Shown here piece by piece: positions 21,806-34,482 of a stretch of DNA of 64,000 nt. This stretch comes from Phlyctochytrium arcticum (lineage: Eukaryota; Chytridiomycota; Chytridiomycetes; Chytridiales; Chytridiaceae): positions 744,001 through 808,000 of the forward strand of contig JAHLKI010000002.1 in the NCBI GenBank assembly GCA_025602905.1, written 5' to 3'. Position 1 is the first letter of the stretch, and every line of letters begins with the position of its first letter. Made by a program: the position numbers and the translations under genes. The notes under the pieces are model-generated. The model worked only from the letters and a program-made list of their open reading frames with translations. It was not told where the DNA came from and made no database searches.

Positions 21806-24800
21806 CTACGGCGGAAGTTCCGTAACCTGGACCCCAGCGACCGTAAATGATGATCCCGGCCCCGATGTCGTTGCGGGTGGCCGAGATGGAGGCTTAAAGC
21901 CCGTTGCCCTGCCTTCTTCGTACACGTCTTCCAAAACGGCATCGAATTGATTTTCGTTGCACAGCTCAATGTACTTTTTGTAGAGAGCGAGAGCGGTGCG
22001 GGCATCTTCATTACTGTCGTGCGTCTCAGTTTGGATTTGTTGACGCAATACTGCCCAGGCCAAAAACCGTAGGGACAGTTTCCTATGAGAAGATCAGACA
22101 GGATGCTTCCAAAATACCATTTAGCCCATACCGCTGTCGGCTCGGTATGAAGTAAATGTCAACGGTGTCGATCACCTGCTCTGGGGGAACCAATAGATCT
22201 ACAAAGCTTTACAATCGAGAACTATGTCTAGTCGGGAATGCACTCACTTATGATCCGAAAGTCTTTTTTCAACCCGTGTCCGATAAATATACATCCCAGA
22301 TCTACCAGCAACCGGAGTTTTTTGTAGGAGGACTGTACTCAAATTGTAAGTACAGCCTTGCTGATGCTGCGAGGTTAATCTTACTTCGTACCTTTAGAGA
22401 TACAAGAGGCTGCCGCGAGGCGTTGATGTCCAGATCCCCAACTAATGAATATGAGCATGGTGGCTACCCCGCAACGTCTTCGAGAACATACCTCTTATTC
22501 CAGAAAACTCTGTTAAATAATCTACAATCGGATCTGTCGTTGATATGTATTCGTCAATGAAGGGCACCCCCTCATCGGGGCCAGATCCGCGTAAAACACT
22601 GACGCGTGCCAGTGTCAGGCGCGATGGACGGATTACTGATCGTGTACCATCACTCCGGACCTCCGTTTCATCCTGAAGCATCAGCTGGATTAGCAACCAA
22701 GTCTGCAACCGAAAGCGCAACATTGTACCTTTGTCAGCGCAACAAACTCGGCGTCAAGAGCACAGAGATATCCGGGGGCAGTGGGAAGCTCATCTGACCG
22801 TAACGTTTTGTATCGTATTTTAAGGTCCTTTTCCCGCCGGCGGCTGGAGCGGAACAATATTCAGACCAGTCTGCTTGCTGGAAGTTTGGTTTCCAGTAAC
22901 TTACTTGAGGAGAGACATATGGCAGAGTTGAACTGCATTCGGTGTTTGGGGAAGCGCGTCAAAGTTTTCGAGTTGTGGCAAATCCACTCGTCGATATTGA
23001 AATACTGCAGGAACTTTCCATTTTTGAAAGCAACAGGCTTCGAGGTCGGGAACAGGTTGGACCAGGAAATCGTTGAACACATACCACGTGGGGCTCGTAT
23101 CGTCGTCGACTGTCCCAAGAGCAAGATTTTCAGAGGGTTGTTGAAAGAATCGTGAAGCAAGATTGCTCACCACGAATGTGCGCTACCAGATGCGGCACTT
23201 GTTTGCCCTCTCGAATTTCGGCGACGGTGGACTAAATTAGGAAAAGCGGAATATGAATGTCCGGACATGAGGGCACTTGAACTCGACTTACAATCAAATC
23301 GTATATTGTAACATCACCTGTCTCGCCAGGTACTGATTCTTCATCGGAATTCAGCCGGTGGATGGCCATATTCGACCCTTGAATGACGATGGCGATTCTG
23401 GAGATCAAGTTGAATCAGTGTCCAGTTGGCACTATTGGTGCAATATCAGAGCACAACCTTTGTGGGAGCCATGGGTCTCCGTCTATTGTCCGAACGTGTA
23501 AGTCATATATAATATCGTAGGGAATATAGAGTCTTCGAACCTTGTGACCTATACAAGTCCAAATCTTCTTCTGTTGTTGCGCTTGCATTGATGCAAAGAA
23601 CATTTGGGGAGCGTCGTAGTTTGCGATATTGCGAGGTCGGTTGGTAACGCTTGCAGGCGTTACACCATGCTTTGGTGGAAGATGCACGATTTATGCTGCG
23701 TTGCAGGACATCGACAAAACTGTCTTTGGAAATCTTTGCATGCACACCCTATCGCAAAGTGGATTATGACCGATGAACCTCTTTTGAATGAACCGATATT
23801 CACCGACCTTCCACTGATAAGCCAAGTCTACCACGAATGGATATGTGTCTCTGGTATGCTCACTATTGCATTGACAGTGACTAACAGCTTGCAGTTGAAG
23901 ACCGTAAATCTGCTGCATGAGGGATGGGGATGGTCCATCGTAATCGCGCTTGATAATTGTGACACCATTATACGCAGGAACGGCGAGATCGGACTGGATT
24001 TGCTCCAGAACAAAACGATTGAAATTTTGTATCAGCGCGGCATAATTAGTGGCACCAGTGGGTTGTTCGGGCTCGAATAGCCCGAGAGCGCTGGCTGATC
24101 GTTAAATTTAGAAGCAGATCGATGCCATCGTTCAAAGTAGGAAGCGCGCACCTTGTGGAATGGTTTTGAACGCTCTCAGGAAATTTGTTGCCTGACAATT
24201 CAGCCCCGACGCATCCTCCAACATCCGAAATAAAAAGCCCAGCTCGCAAGAAAGGCAGTATTCCTTCGGGCAGTTTGCGCGTATATGGCCTTTAAGTACC
24301 TCCCGCAACGGAATGGTAAAGAACATCATTTGTAAAAGCGAATTGCAGTACGAGTTGGTGATGTGCGTTTCAAGTCCCCCAAAAGGAGTTTTGTTGTAAA
24401 ATCCAAAATCAAAGTCTTCCACACCGAATTTACTGTATTTGATTTCGACTTGACGGTAGTACTTTGGTATCGTACGAGAGAGGGAAAGTACGGCGAGGTC
24501 CTCCTCCAATTGATGCGTTTGTGGAGACTATACCTTGTGTCAGTACAGTGCTTGCGAATTCTGCAGGGCGCATTTTTCTGTTCTTACATGCTTTGAGGCC
24601 GCCTTACGACGCAATTTTTCTCGATCCTGCTCCGAGCGAAATTTTGGTATGTCCAATCGATCTTTACGTGCTTTGCGTGCAATGGCAACGTTGGTATTTC
24701 TCCGAATTGTTCCCGGGTTCGCCGCGTATCCAACAAAGTCAATCGTTTTCACATTGGGTAAAACTTCAGGAGGTACACGCGGAGGAGGCTGCCCAGGTTC

Positions 24801-26331
24801 GAACAGCATTTTGTAGGGCCAGGCGGAGAGTAGCTGTTCTGAATAGTATGGCATACCTACAAGGGACAGAGGGCTAGACAAAATAAGTAATCAGATTGTG
24901 AAATTATAAATGTCATTTTATACATACTCGTCATCCCCGATCGTTAGGTTTGGAGGAGGTGCAGGAGGGTCGGCGAATTCGGTCATCCGAGAAAACGCGT
25001 TCACACGATAATCTGCTCCATCGCTCCAAATTGATACGACCCCAGAAGAATCACCAAAGCCCAGTAAATTTCCAGAGCTAGAAAAACTGACGCTGTTGAG
25101 ATATCCGTTGACATTTGCCTAACCCATGTCCATTAGAATATCGATAGTTGTGCCAAAGTCACTAGTCGCAGCAAACCTGGTAGAATCCAATATCAGCCGT
25201 ATTGGAGACATCACAAATTTGGAATTGCCCGGTTTGTGTTGCAGCTAGTAGCGTGCTCGTCATTTGTGGATGGAACTGAACATAACTGGGACAAGATGGA
25301 CATGGAAGAGGTGGTAAGGCGCGATTAGTGCGGATATCAAATATCTTGATCATGGGATCGGGTATCATTTGGTTGTTTCTGCGGGTATTACTGTAAATTT
25401 TGGGACAGAAACGGATGGATTTTCAGCTTTGGGAATACCGTAAAGAGAATCCACATGTAACGAGTATGTTTCCGGATATGTCGAGATCACTGATCCCGCC
25501 AGCATGTGCGAGCAGAGTGTGCTCTTCCCTCAGCGTACGGGGATCACGCAAACTAACCCTGCCGGTAGTCGAACCACAGACAATGACTCGTCCGTGCTTC
25601 ATCACCGTGTAGTCGCTGTCGGCTTCCATCTACGCGTTTAAGCGCGTGAGATTAGGCACGCTTCAATTGGACTTGGGGGGGACGGCGCACCTGGCGTATC
25701 AAGTTTCCGCGAAAAAAGTTGATGGTCATAAGACCCTTCCCAGATATTGACACAAACAATTCTGACGACGTGTTGGTGAAGCACATGTCGAGCGGGCTCT
25801 GATTGTTCTCCAGACTGTCAAAATTTCAATCCTTCGTCGGGTACATCTATCCCATAGGTATTTACCAAAAGTTCCATTTCACGAGACCTCTTCTATGGTT
25901 GTGGCGGACATTAACTCCGCCTATGGAGAATACACCTTGATCATGAATCAGCAGTCGCTGGACTCGAGCGCCATGACCTGGGAAGGCCGTATATCGACTA
26001 AGTTCCTCGGTACCAACAAATAGGGAGGATATTTGACCCTATTTGAGTGCGACCAGTGCAGTTTTTGGCATTGATGATTAAGTGGTAAGAGCAGAGGACA
26101 GAATAAACAGATCAGACGGGAACATTTGTATTTGCAAAAGAAGGATGTTACGTTTTCTCCTCCCGCCCACAATAGCTCCTCGTAGGGGTCAAAAGCAATT
26201 GCGGAGAGTGGCAATACAGGATGCGCTGGCGTACCTACAGAAGTGTGAGTGGTCTTGTTTATCGATATCCCAAGGCGAGGACATAACATACCCAGTCCAA
26301 CCTGCTGAACTTCTGACCAGTTTTGTGACAT
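21806..26331 (-). CDS. PAN2: PAN2, catalytic subunit of the PAN2-PAN3 poly(A) nuclease
   Basis: Many exons from ATG 26331 to TAG 21806. The N-terminal WD40 part shows [53 protein letters not shown] and [16 protein letters not shown]. The linker that recruits PAN3 shows [18 protein letters not shown] and [10 protein letters not shown]. The inactive ubiquitin-hydrolase-like domain shows [20 protein letters not shown] and [13 protein letters not shown]. The DEDD exonuclease shows [46 protein letters not shown] and [11 protein letters not shown], so all four catalytic acids are present. Introns are GT..AG; the first is about 113 nt (26151-26039) after GGEN. PAN2 trims mRNA poly(A) tails in the cytoplasm. 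The tail ends TELPP. Exon borders other than those quoted were not all fixed. Confidence 0.93.
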
Positions 26332-27796
26332 TCTGTGGATTGGAAGCCTGGACGGCCCAAACAGACTCTTGGCTGACCAGACTATGTATTCAAAAGCAGC
26401 TCCCTTGTTCGAGATCTGCGGGCGTGGATAATCGGCATTGGGTCGATTCGCCAGACCAATTCGTGATGACCACCTGGTCTCTTACATGACTGTGCTTGTC
26501 CACTCATGCCTGTGCCTCATGAGAAGTGCTTGAACTTTGAAAGCGCTTCTGGATCGGAATGCACTTTGGAGCTTTGGACCGAAGACGAAACGACTCAAAC
26601 AAACCCGACGGCCGACCTACCAAGGCTCCTACACTAGCACAACTTACAGAAGATGATTTGGAGTGGAAGTTGGCGGTTCAATGGTGAACTGGGGAGTCAG
26701 AGGAGAAGAGCTGACTGTAGCAATCGTTCGTCATCTTGAGGAATATAGTGTTCATTGTTTTGATGTTTTACACTAGGGCAATAGCCAAGGATCTGCATAA
26801 CCCGACGTATGTATGAAAACCTACTAACCTTGGTCCCAGGAGATGAGGGCTTTCGTGAAGGAGGACAATATCTCGCCAGGAAGGACAGGATCATCACGTT
26901 CGACAATGCCATCCAGCGTCGTAACGGGGATGTTACGACGCTGAATGATTGTCCCGTCAGTTGTCGAGCGGGATCCTGGGACCGACGGTGTTTTGCCATT
27001 GACAAGGATGTTGAGGCAGCTTGCGAGACTCGTGCCCAACTAGAAGCGTTCATTATAGACGCCTACAACAAGCTCCGACGGTCATTTGACTTCTACCCGC
27101 TTTGTTCTAGGCACGTATGCGCTCGACTGCCCTGAGGGTGATCGCGCCTAGAACTTAGTCTACAAGTAGTAACGAACACATCGATAGCATTGAAGACGTA
27201 TTGCTCTGATGATAGCGTACGCCGGCGTCAGTAGCTGGTACTGTTTTTGGGAGTTGTTGGATTTCTTTGTGATCGCTTCTTTGTTGATTTTGTATCTATC
27301 AGTCAATCGAACTTTGTTTCAAGCATAGCAGACACACACATCTGCCATTGAATGATAACATCCTAAATGGTCCCTGACCCCGCACACAACTTTGCCGGAA
27401 GTTGCTGAATTTGGACGGCATTTTCTTGTGGTCGTTTATAGGTGCGCTGTTAGAAAGGTTCTATATCATTGAGTACATCTTTGAAGGAAGGGAAGTCGGT
27501 CCTTCGGAGATGTGTACTGCGCCACGACCTAAAGATGACAAGCGAGTGTCTTTCGGGGCAAAATCCTCCGGCAAACCAAATCCTTCCAATCCAGCAGCTT
27601 CGATTTACCAAAATAAGAAAGACGCCGTACTATACCCTTACCTGGACCCCGTCTAATATTCCCCGCAGTACAGGGCGTATCCTCATGAAAGGCGAATTTG
27701 CTTGCTGAACGACGAGCAGGGCAGCAACCAACGCGCAACTACACCGAACTTTTAAAAAAGTGGATTTACAGAAGAAGCCGAAACGATATTCCAAAA
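26332..27796. other. Divergent PAN2/CDK9 intergenic region with an uncertain minus-strand ORF
   Basis: About 1.4 kb separates two divergent start codons and must hold both promoters. Within it the minus strand (about 27046-26790) encodes GTSLASCLNILVNG, IIQRRNIPVTTLDGIVERDD and LPGEILSSFTKALISWDQ, then a GTTAGT donor. An acceptor 36 nt on gives DPWLLP and a stop. This could be a small gene of about 75 residues, but no family is recognised and the plus strand of the same stretch is also open. Confidence 0.35.
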
Positions 27797-30700
27797 ATGA
27801 CCATTGAGAATGGAGGAAGTGGTCGAGTGGAGACGCCTGGATTTCACCGAAGCGGATCGGAAAATGGAGAAATCGCTAGTGTACCGTCGACCATCATCAA
27901 ACATAAAGTTCATAGCTCGCAGCAAAGTTCACCGATCCAGTCTGAACACATGGAGTCATCGCAGCCCGTAGAGGACGCTGATTTGGAGGATGGGGAGATG
28001 GTCGATCCAGTCGAGACTGCCGAGACACCCATCGCTATTCATATACCTCCTCCTCCCACGACCGCAGCCCCTAAAGAACACCCCGTGGACATCAACAAGG
28101 ATGCCAGGAAATATGCGTCAACCGAGCTGGAGATTCCCTCACCACCCTCCGAATGGCTGGATCTGTTTCCTCGTGCACCGTCCCCCTACGTTCCCGATTT
28201 GTCCACTTCGATATCCAAGTTTATGTCAACGCAGACGTTGAAGGATGGGAGCTTGATGTATATACCACAGTCGCTCAAGGACAGTTTTGAGGGATATCGG
28301 GGAACGGCGGAGATAACGGATTACCAGACTGCGAAGAAAGTGGGAGAGGGGACATTTGGGTAAGGACGGGGTGCCGGTATTTCTTACTTTTGACCGAATA
28401 CTGATATCAACCAAAAGGGAGGTTACCATTGCCACGCATAAAGCGACGGGTCGCAAAGTTGCCCTGAAAAAGATTATTCTTCACAAAGACCGCGATGGTG
28501 TAAGTTTTGCAAAAGTTCTCAACGGTGCTCTAAATGACCAGTTATTAATTCTTGATGATTGATTAGCTACCTATTACTGCAATCCGAGAAATCGCCGTCC
28601 TCAAATCACAAACCCATCCCAATCTCATTGCTCTCGAAGAAATTGCGGTTCTGCGCGGTAATAACTAGGCTACTTTGGCTTGGTGGATGACAATCTGATT
28701 TATTTGAACACAGGAGATCGCAAGGCAGACGAGAGCGCCACACTGTTCATGGTGTTTCCGTACATGGAGCACGACCTCAGTGGATTACTCGATAACCATC
28801 AAGTAACGCTTTCAGCCGCCCACATCAAATCGTTTATGCGACAGATGCTGGAAGGGCTCTCTTATTTGCACGAAGTAAGTTTATGAAGTTGCATCAAAAA
28901 GTGTCAAACAAGATCTTAAAATGTGATGATTCACCAGCATGATGTTATTCATCGGGATATGAAATCGGCCAATATCCTCGTCGACAAAACAGGCTCCCTA
29001 AAAATTGCCGATTTCGGTCTGGCGCGCTACATCACAGCCGACGATGACCAGCGTCTAACTCCGACAGTCGTCACACTCTGGTACCGTGCCCCCGAGCTAC
29101 TACTCGGCAAACAGAACTACACGACGGCAGTGGATATGTGGGGCGTAGGATGCATTTTTGCCGAAATGTTTGAGCGGCGACCGTTGTTCAAGGGCGGAAC
29201 CGAGATGGACCTCCTGGAAAAAATCTTTAATATTTGTGGAACGAGTGAGCTTTGTATTATCAATCCTGATAATCCGAGTGGCGGCAAATTCCCCCGGTTG
29301 GATGATGGCACGCTGACTCCGACACTTATGCCGCGCCGGTTACGTGAATCACTGGGAGAAGAAAAGTAAGAGTTTCCTGTCTAGTGTGAGCAAGCGTTCA
29401 GGGGTCTGACACTACTTCACTCTTTGTAGATTGGATTTCGCGACATTGAGCTTGGTCGACAACTTATTGCAATGCGATCCCGATCGACGACCTACGGCTG
29501 CCGAAGCTCTCCGTTCCGAATACTTTAGAGTCGAACCCGCAGCCGCCATTCCGGGTACACTAGAGTAAGATCCCCCTCCCTCCCTTCACACTCCCTCCCC
29601 CTAACTCCATCCCCTAGTTTTCCCGACTGGCCCGAATCCCACGAATACGGTATGCGCCAACGCCACGAACAAGCCGCCCGAGATTACAGTCAGAGGGCAT
29701 CCCTATCCCGTATGATTCCGGGTATGGCACCTTTAGAAAACCGGCCCCCGCAATTACCAGAACATTCGGACGCGTTTCGACTCCGGAATGGCAAGATTTG
29801 TAGGAGACGAAGACTGGACCGGGTTGATCAATTTTGGGCGGATGAGTATTCGCAGTATCATGGGTTGAGAAAGGAGTTTGAGGGACGATTGGCGGCTAAA
29901 CGATTGCGGAGGATGCCACAGCCGCCGACCAAGGCGACTTACACTAACTCGTCCTCGTATCCCCAACATGATCGACCCCCAGTTCCATCTCATTCTTCGT
30001 ACCGCACACCCTCTAAACCCCCGTCGTTACCCCCACCACCACCACTGCCGGTACCGACATCTCACCGTCGAGAAGTATCGTATTACGACTTGGACGCCGT
30101 CACAGAAGATTACACGCCCTTATCCCGAAATAGTCGGCCCCCTCCTCCGGCGGAACCCACTCCATCAAAGAGTCGACCCGTCTCCAAACCACCCGTGGAC
30201 TCTTTACCACCCAGTCTAGATGTTCCGGTGATCAAAACTACTAGTCCGCCACGGAGGAGTAGTCTTGCACCCTCGGAAAAATCACGAACCTCGATATCCC
30301 CGCAACGCCCAAAACGAGGATCGTTTGATGGGGACAGGTATATCCCTTCTGACCGCCCAAGAAGGAGGAGTCGGAGTCCGTTGATTGATCGGTATACACC
30401 CTATGATCGACGACGACGGTCACGGTCACGGTCGCGGTCTCGAGACCGAGGAAGGGAGAGGGATTCGTACCGTGTTCGTGATCAGTCCCGGGATAGGTCA
30501 CGAAGTCGTCGGACGGGTCGGGGTCATTCGCGGGATGATCATCGGCCCGGAGACAACGATAGGCGTCTTTGTCGAGCGTCGACTTCGGAGAGTCATACCC
30601 GCTCATCACCTAAACGACCCGCGTCGTCCGGGTCCCATACGACTACTACTACTACCAGTAAACCGACCCAAAAGCCCACGTCGCCATCCCGTCCATCCGA

Positions 30701-31418
30701 AAAGAACCCCTCCTCTCCACCCCCCAAATCTGTGGTCCAACGCCCATCTTCCCCCGTCAAACGGCCTAAAGTCGAGCCTTCTTCACCCGTCAAACGACCA
30801 TCTTCTTCTTCACCTCCCAAGGACATTAAAGTCGAACAACACCCGTCTTCACCCAAAAAACCCATCACCAAAGAAGAAGCCGCAACTGTTAAAACCGAAC
30901 AAACTTTTCCCACCCAAAAACGGTCTCGAGACGCTGACGCCCACCACCACCAAGAAATCTCCTTTTTACCCAAAAAACGATCCCGCGACGCTGCTGACAA
31001 CCACCAAGAAATCTCCTTCTTGCCCAAAAAACGGTCCCAAGCGTCTACTACTACATCTCCATCCCGCGTCAAAACGGAATCTTCTACCCTTGACGAGGAA
31101 CCCGAAGACGGTGAATTAAAAGAAGAAGAAGATATGGATATCGATATAACAACAACAACTACAAGTACTTCTCCCACCATTCATCAGTCTACTAAATCCA
31201 AGGAATTACCCTCACCCATCCGTCCACCACCCCCACCACCCAAACCTCAACAACCACAGAACAGTAGTCGTGATATGACTGCACAAAGCGACGATCTTCG
31301 CACCCGGATTAATAATAGTCGACGGGCGTCCCAGTCGGGAGGTGACATATCGCCTAAACGACAGAAATCTCCCGGGGTGATGAAACGGAAGGGGGGTGGG
31401 GGGCGGTATAAGCGATAA
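27797..31418 (+). CDS. CDK9/Bur1-type cyclin-dependent kinase with long RS/Pro-rich tail
   Basis: Seven exons (27797-28359, 28418-28499, 28567-28657, 28714-28874, 28938-29365, 29430-29564, 29618-31418) join in phase into about 1086 residues. A disordered N-terminus (~175 residues) precedes the kinase: VGEGTFGEV glycine loop, VALKKI lysine, [12 protein letters not shown] in place of [26 protein letters not shown], activation threonine in [14 protein letters not shown], and [20 protein letters not shown]. This matches CDK9/Bur1, which phosphorylates Pol II and Spt5 during elongation. After the kinase comes a tail of about 550 residues: [11 protein letters not shown], proline stretches, an RS block ([14 protein letters not shown]) and a repeated [11 protein letters not shown] motif. 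CDK12/CTK1 was considered because of the RS tail, but the kinase core fits CDK9/Bur1 better. Start: first ATG in the open frame. Confidence 0.88.
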
Positions 31419-31521
31419 AAGGGGGAAAAAGAGTTCATGTAGCGGTATTCAAACGTATTTTTCAATTATATAAAGAAGGTGGAATGTTTTTCAATGTTTG
31501 GAATGCACTTAAGTTAATGAC

Positions 31522-31765
31522 GGCCAAAGAGAGAGAGAGAGAGAGAGAGGAGCTGATATATCCTCCCAGGGTTCTCCACCCGTCTACCCATTCACGTATT
31601 CTCACAGTGGAATGAATCAATGGTATGGTTTACAATGCATAAAAGCTGATGGCCAAAGAGAGAGGACTGTATATACGATTTTTGTACTGTGGGGGGGTTT
31701 ATAACATTGCTCACAAAAGAAAAAAAAAATGTGTGTGTGTGTTGTAAAAAAAAAAAAATCTGTCC
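31522..31765. repeat. Simple repeats in the CDK9/hexokinase 3' spacer
   Basis: A GA tract lies at about 31530-31549, a GT tract at about 31731-31742 and two poly-A runs near 31720 and 31747. The genes on either side converge here, so this is shared 3' flanking DNA. Confidence 0.7.
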
Positions 31766-31774
31766 CTAGACTCA

Positions 31775-33403
31775 CTAATCATCATGATGCAACGCAGCAA
31801 TCAACGCCGCCCCTTCACCCGACCCATCGCGTGCCTGTTCCAGCACAATATTCTCGGCCATAATCCCCAAGAGTTCACGCAGGGCATCCCGCATGCGGTT
31901 CTGGAAATGGGGATACCGCTCAAACAACGTGCCGTCAATCGCGACGGTACACGCATCCCACCGGTTCATTTTCGTGACAATGGCCGCGACTCCCGCCGCG
32001 GATAATCGGGCAGCACGGATGCCGACAAGTTCACAAACGTGTTTGACGATGCGGCGGTCTTCGACTGTGGTGGTAGAAGAGGGTAAACCGACCATATCTT
32101 CCAAAACGGCTTTGGTGTCGCTGAGTTCAAGGGTATGGTCCCGTTCGATTCGAGACATGTAAGCGGTTTCAAAGGCGTAAGGGGTTTGGAGGACTTTGGA
32201 GGTATGACCGCGGAAGAGTTCACCGGTCGAAACGAGTTCGAGGAGGACGTAGCGGACAATTTCGCCCAAGTACATGCCCGAAATCAATTTTTCGAAAATT
32301 TGTTTGCGGGGGTTGGACGAGGATCGGTCGAGGGCCAGGTCGTAAGAGGTGATGGGGAGGACAGAGGCTTCATCGTACGCGCCCCATTCCGTGTTGACAA
32401 TCATTTCGCCGGATTTGGGGATGGGGCCGGTCCATTTGGGGATTTCTTCGATCCGTTCGACGTAGGCGGCGTTGGTGCCTGTTCCGAAAATGACGCCGAC
32501 GTAGGTTTGCGGGTCGCGGTAGGCGTAGGAGACTAAAGTGCCGACGGTATCGTTGACTAAGGCAGTGACTTTGATGTTGATGCCGGCCTTTTTAAGGGAT
32601 TTGGACAAAAGGTCGACGACGTCCTTGTTTAGGACGCCCGAGCAGCCAAAGCCCTTGTTCCATTGCATGAGGGTCCCCGAATTGACGGCGTGTTGCTGGA
32701 TGGGGAACGAAAAGGTGAATCCTAAACTACGCTGTTCCTTGAGGTCCATGTTGAGATCGGTCAAAAACTTGCGAATACATTCAGCGAAAAAATCAAAGAG
32801 TTGTTCACCGGGGCCCGTTTTCAACTCTTCCGAGACCAAGTGTTTGGTTTGACGGACGCGGGTGCGGCCCTGGCCTTCTAATGTCACCAAGCACACGCGA
32901 AAGTTGGAACCGCCGAGATCGAGGGCCAAGTACGAACCGGATTCGGTGCCGGTGGGACGGGACACGACAAAGGAGGGAATCATTTTGAGAGTGTGGCCGT
33001 CCTGGGCCAGGCCCTTTTTCATTTCGTTGACGAGATGGCGGACCATGGTCTGCAGTTGGCGAGATGAGACGGTAAATTCGCGGTCGAGACGGGCCAAGGT
33101 GCCTTCGGTGGCAATAAAGGTGGGAGTGCTCCGGGATCTCTTGTGGGGAGCAACGGGCAAGAGCGTGTCTTCATGATGAACTCCATATCCCGCCGTGGAG
33201 GCCGTGTCGACACCTGTTCCATAGTACCCTCCTCCGACGGGTGAGGTCGGGGACGGGGGCAGAATGGGAGTGCTGGGATCATTGCGGTTTCCAGTGGGGG
33301 TTGTTGCTCTGTAGCGACCCAAGAAGGAGTTCATGAGGTATTGCGACGCGGCCGTCAAGGAGACGCCGGTGGTGAGGCCAAACAGGAACAGCGGGACGTC
33401 CAT
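31775..33403 (-). CDS. Hexokinase with N-terminal hydrophobic segment
   Basis: A single exon of 542 residues, ATG 33403 to TAG 31775. Hexokinase landmarks are all present: LALDLGGSNFRV (phosphate 1), LGFTFSFPIQQ, WNKGFGCSG, LVNDTVGTLVSYAY, GVIFGTGTNAAYVE (phosphate 2), VNTEWGAY, the catalytic Asp in NDTVG, and the adenosine-site DGSGEGAALIAAL at the C-terminus. It phosphorylates glucose at the entry to glycolysis. Residues 1-25 (VPLFLFGLTTGVSLTAASQYL) are hydrophobic and precede a Pro/Thr-rich linker of about 60 residues. Typical soluble fungal hexokinases lack this, so a membrane-tethered form, perhaps at mitochondria, is inferred. At 542 residues it is about 60 longer than standard. Convergent with the kinase gene. 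Confidence 0.93.
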   Translation of the reverse strand: MDVPLFLFGLTTGVSLTAASQYLMNSFLGRYRATTPTGNRNDPSTPILPPSPTSPVGGGYYGTGVDTASTAGYGVHHEDTLLPVAPHKRSRSTPTFIATEGTLARLDREFTVSSRQLQTMVRHLVNEMKKGLAQDGHTLKMIPSFVVSRPTGTESGSYLALDLGGSNFRVCLVTLEGQGRTRVRQTKHLVSEELKTGPGEQLFDFFAECIRKFLTDLNMDLKEQRSLGFTFSFPIQQHAVNSGTLMQWNKGFGCSGVLNKDVVDLLSKSLKKAGINIKVTALVNDTVGTLVSYAYRDPQTYVGVIFGTGTNAAYVERIEEIPKWTGPIPKSGEMIVNTEWGAYDEASVLPITSYDLALDRSSSNPRKQIFEKLISGMYLGEIVRYVLLELVSTGELFRGHTSKVLQTPYAFETAYMSRIERDHTLELSDTKAVLEDMVGLPSSTTTVEDRRIVKHVCELVGIRAARLSAAGVAAIVTKMNRWDACTVAIDGTLFERYPHFQNRMRDALRELLGIMAENIVLEQARDGSGEGAALIAALHHDD

Positions 33404-34482
33404 GCTTTCCTTTCAGTTTCGCGGTTTCGCGGTTTCGAGAGAGATGAGGCGTGCCGCTAATGATACTTTACTGATGTCTCTGTAACCTTGCCCAAAGCGT
33501 TAGGAATCTCGCTGTTTGTGTGAACGACGCGACGGGGATCTCTCAGCCAACTTACCAATGAACGTTGCTCCAACGTACTACTAAAGGCCGTGGTTGCCCA
33601 CTGAACAAATGCTGAGGGTATGAATCCTACTCAAAAGTACAATGTAGTTCCTGGAAGAGAAGAAGATGCCCGAGGGGAAGCATAACACCCCCCCCCCCAC
33701 GCAACCCTAGCCCCAAAACACGACCCAGGCACAAAGTGCTGAATCTCGATAATCACTCTGACTCTGCTTCACTCAAGGAGCAACTCTGAGGGCATCTTGG
33801 TGGAGGGATCTCGAGGTAGATGCCACTTCGGAATACATGCACAAGAACAGTTCTCCCCCGCTGAGGGGCAATTCACCAATTAACAAGCTTGAAGCTTCAT
33901 CAAGGACATCCACTGCTCATCTCGCGCAGGTGACCCTAAATGCAGAATAACGAGATGACGGACTTGACAACGCCCATTCCGCATCACGAATGAAAGAATG
34001 TAAGTTGCATGGGATCACATGTATACCCCACATGAAACATACATTTTCGACAACAACGCAGGAACTCCCAACAACACCTAGAATGTGTAGAGTACTATAG
34101 ACTCAGCATCTCCCTCTTTTTCGAGTGTGTGTCAAGATCTGACTTGCAACCCAAATCCTTAAAAAGCAAAAGCGACTTTTGCTAAAAAAAATAAAAAAAT
34201 ATCGGAAAGACTTTCTTGGACAGTTTGCCACACCGTGGGGAAAAAAAAAGGATGATTGATGACCCTACAGCTTGTTTTTTTTGTCAGTGTAGATCCGGAT
34301 GGGAATAGGAATTTGGGATCTTGTATATACATTTCTTTCCGAAATCGAGCCAAAAGGTAATCAAAAAAGACTCTTTATAAAAACCATATCCATCCAATGC
34401 CTGCTGCTCTCTTTCCAATAATATCCATATACCGAATTTGTGCACACAAAAAGGCGAAAATAAAAACACACACATTACATCT
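33404..34482. other. Intergenic, no gene seen
   Basis: This is upstream of hexokinase and downstream of the Tim17-family gene. It contains homopolymer runs (C-tract near 33690, A-runs near 34188 and 34242) but no supported frame or RNA gene. Confidence 0.5.

Noticed and set aside
26809..27135. Plus-strand ORF of 108 residues between PAN2 and the kinase gene
   Set aside because: It overlaps an equally open minus-strand frame with better splice signals; neither has family support.
30593..31180. Antisense ORF of 195 residues on the minus strand
   Set aside because: It is the mirror of the Ser/Pro/Arg-rich kinase tail; composition is Val/Ser/Gly low complexity with no domain.
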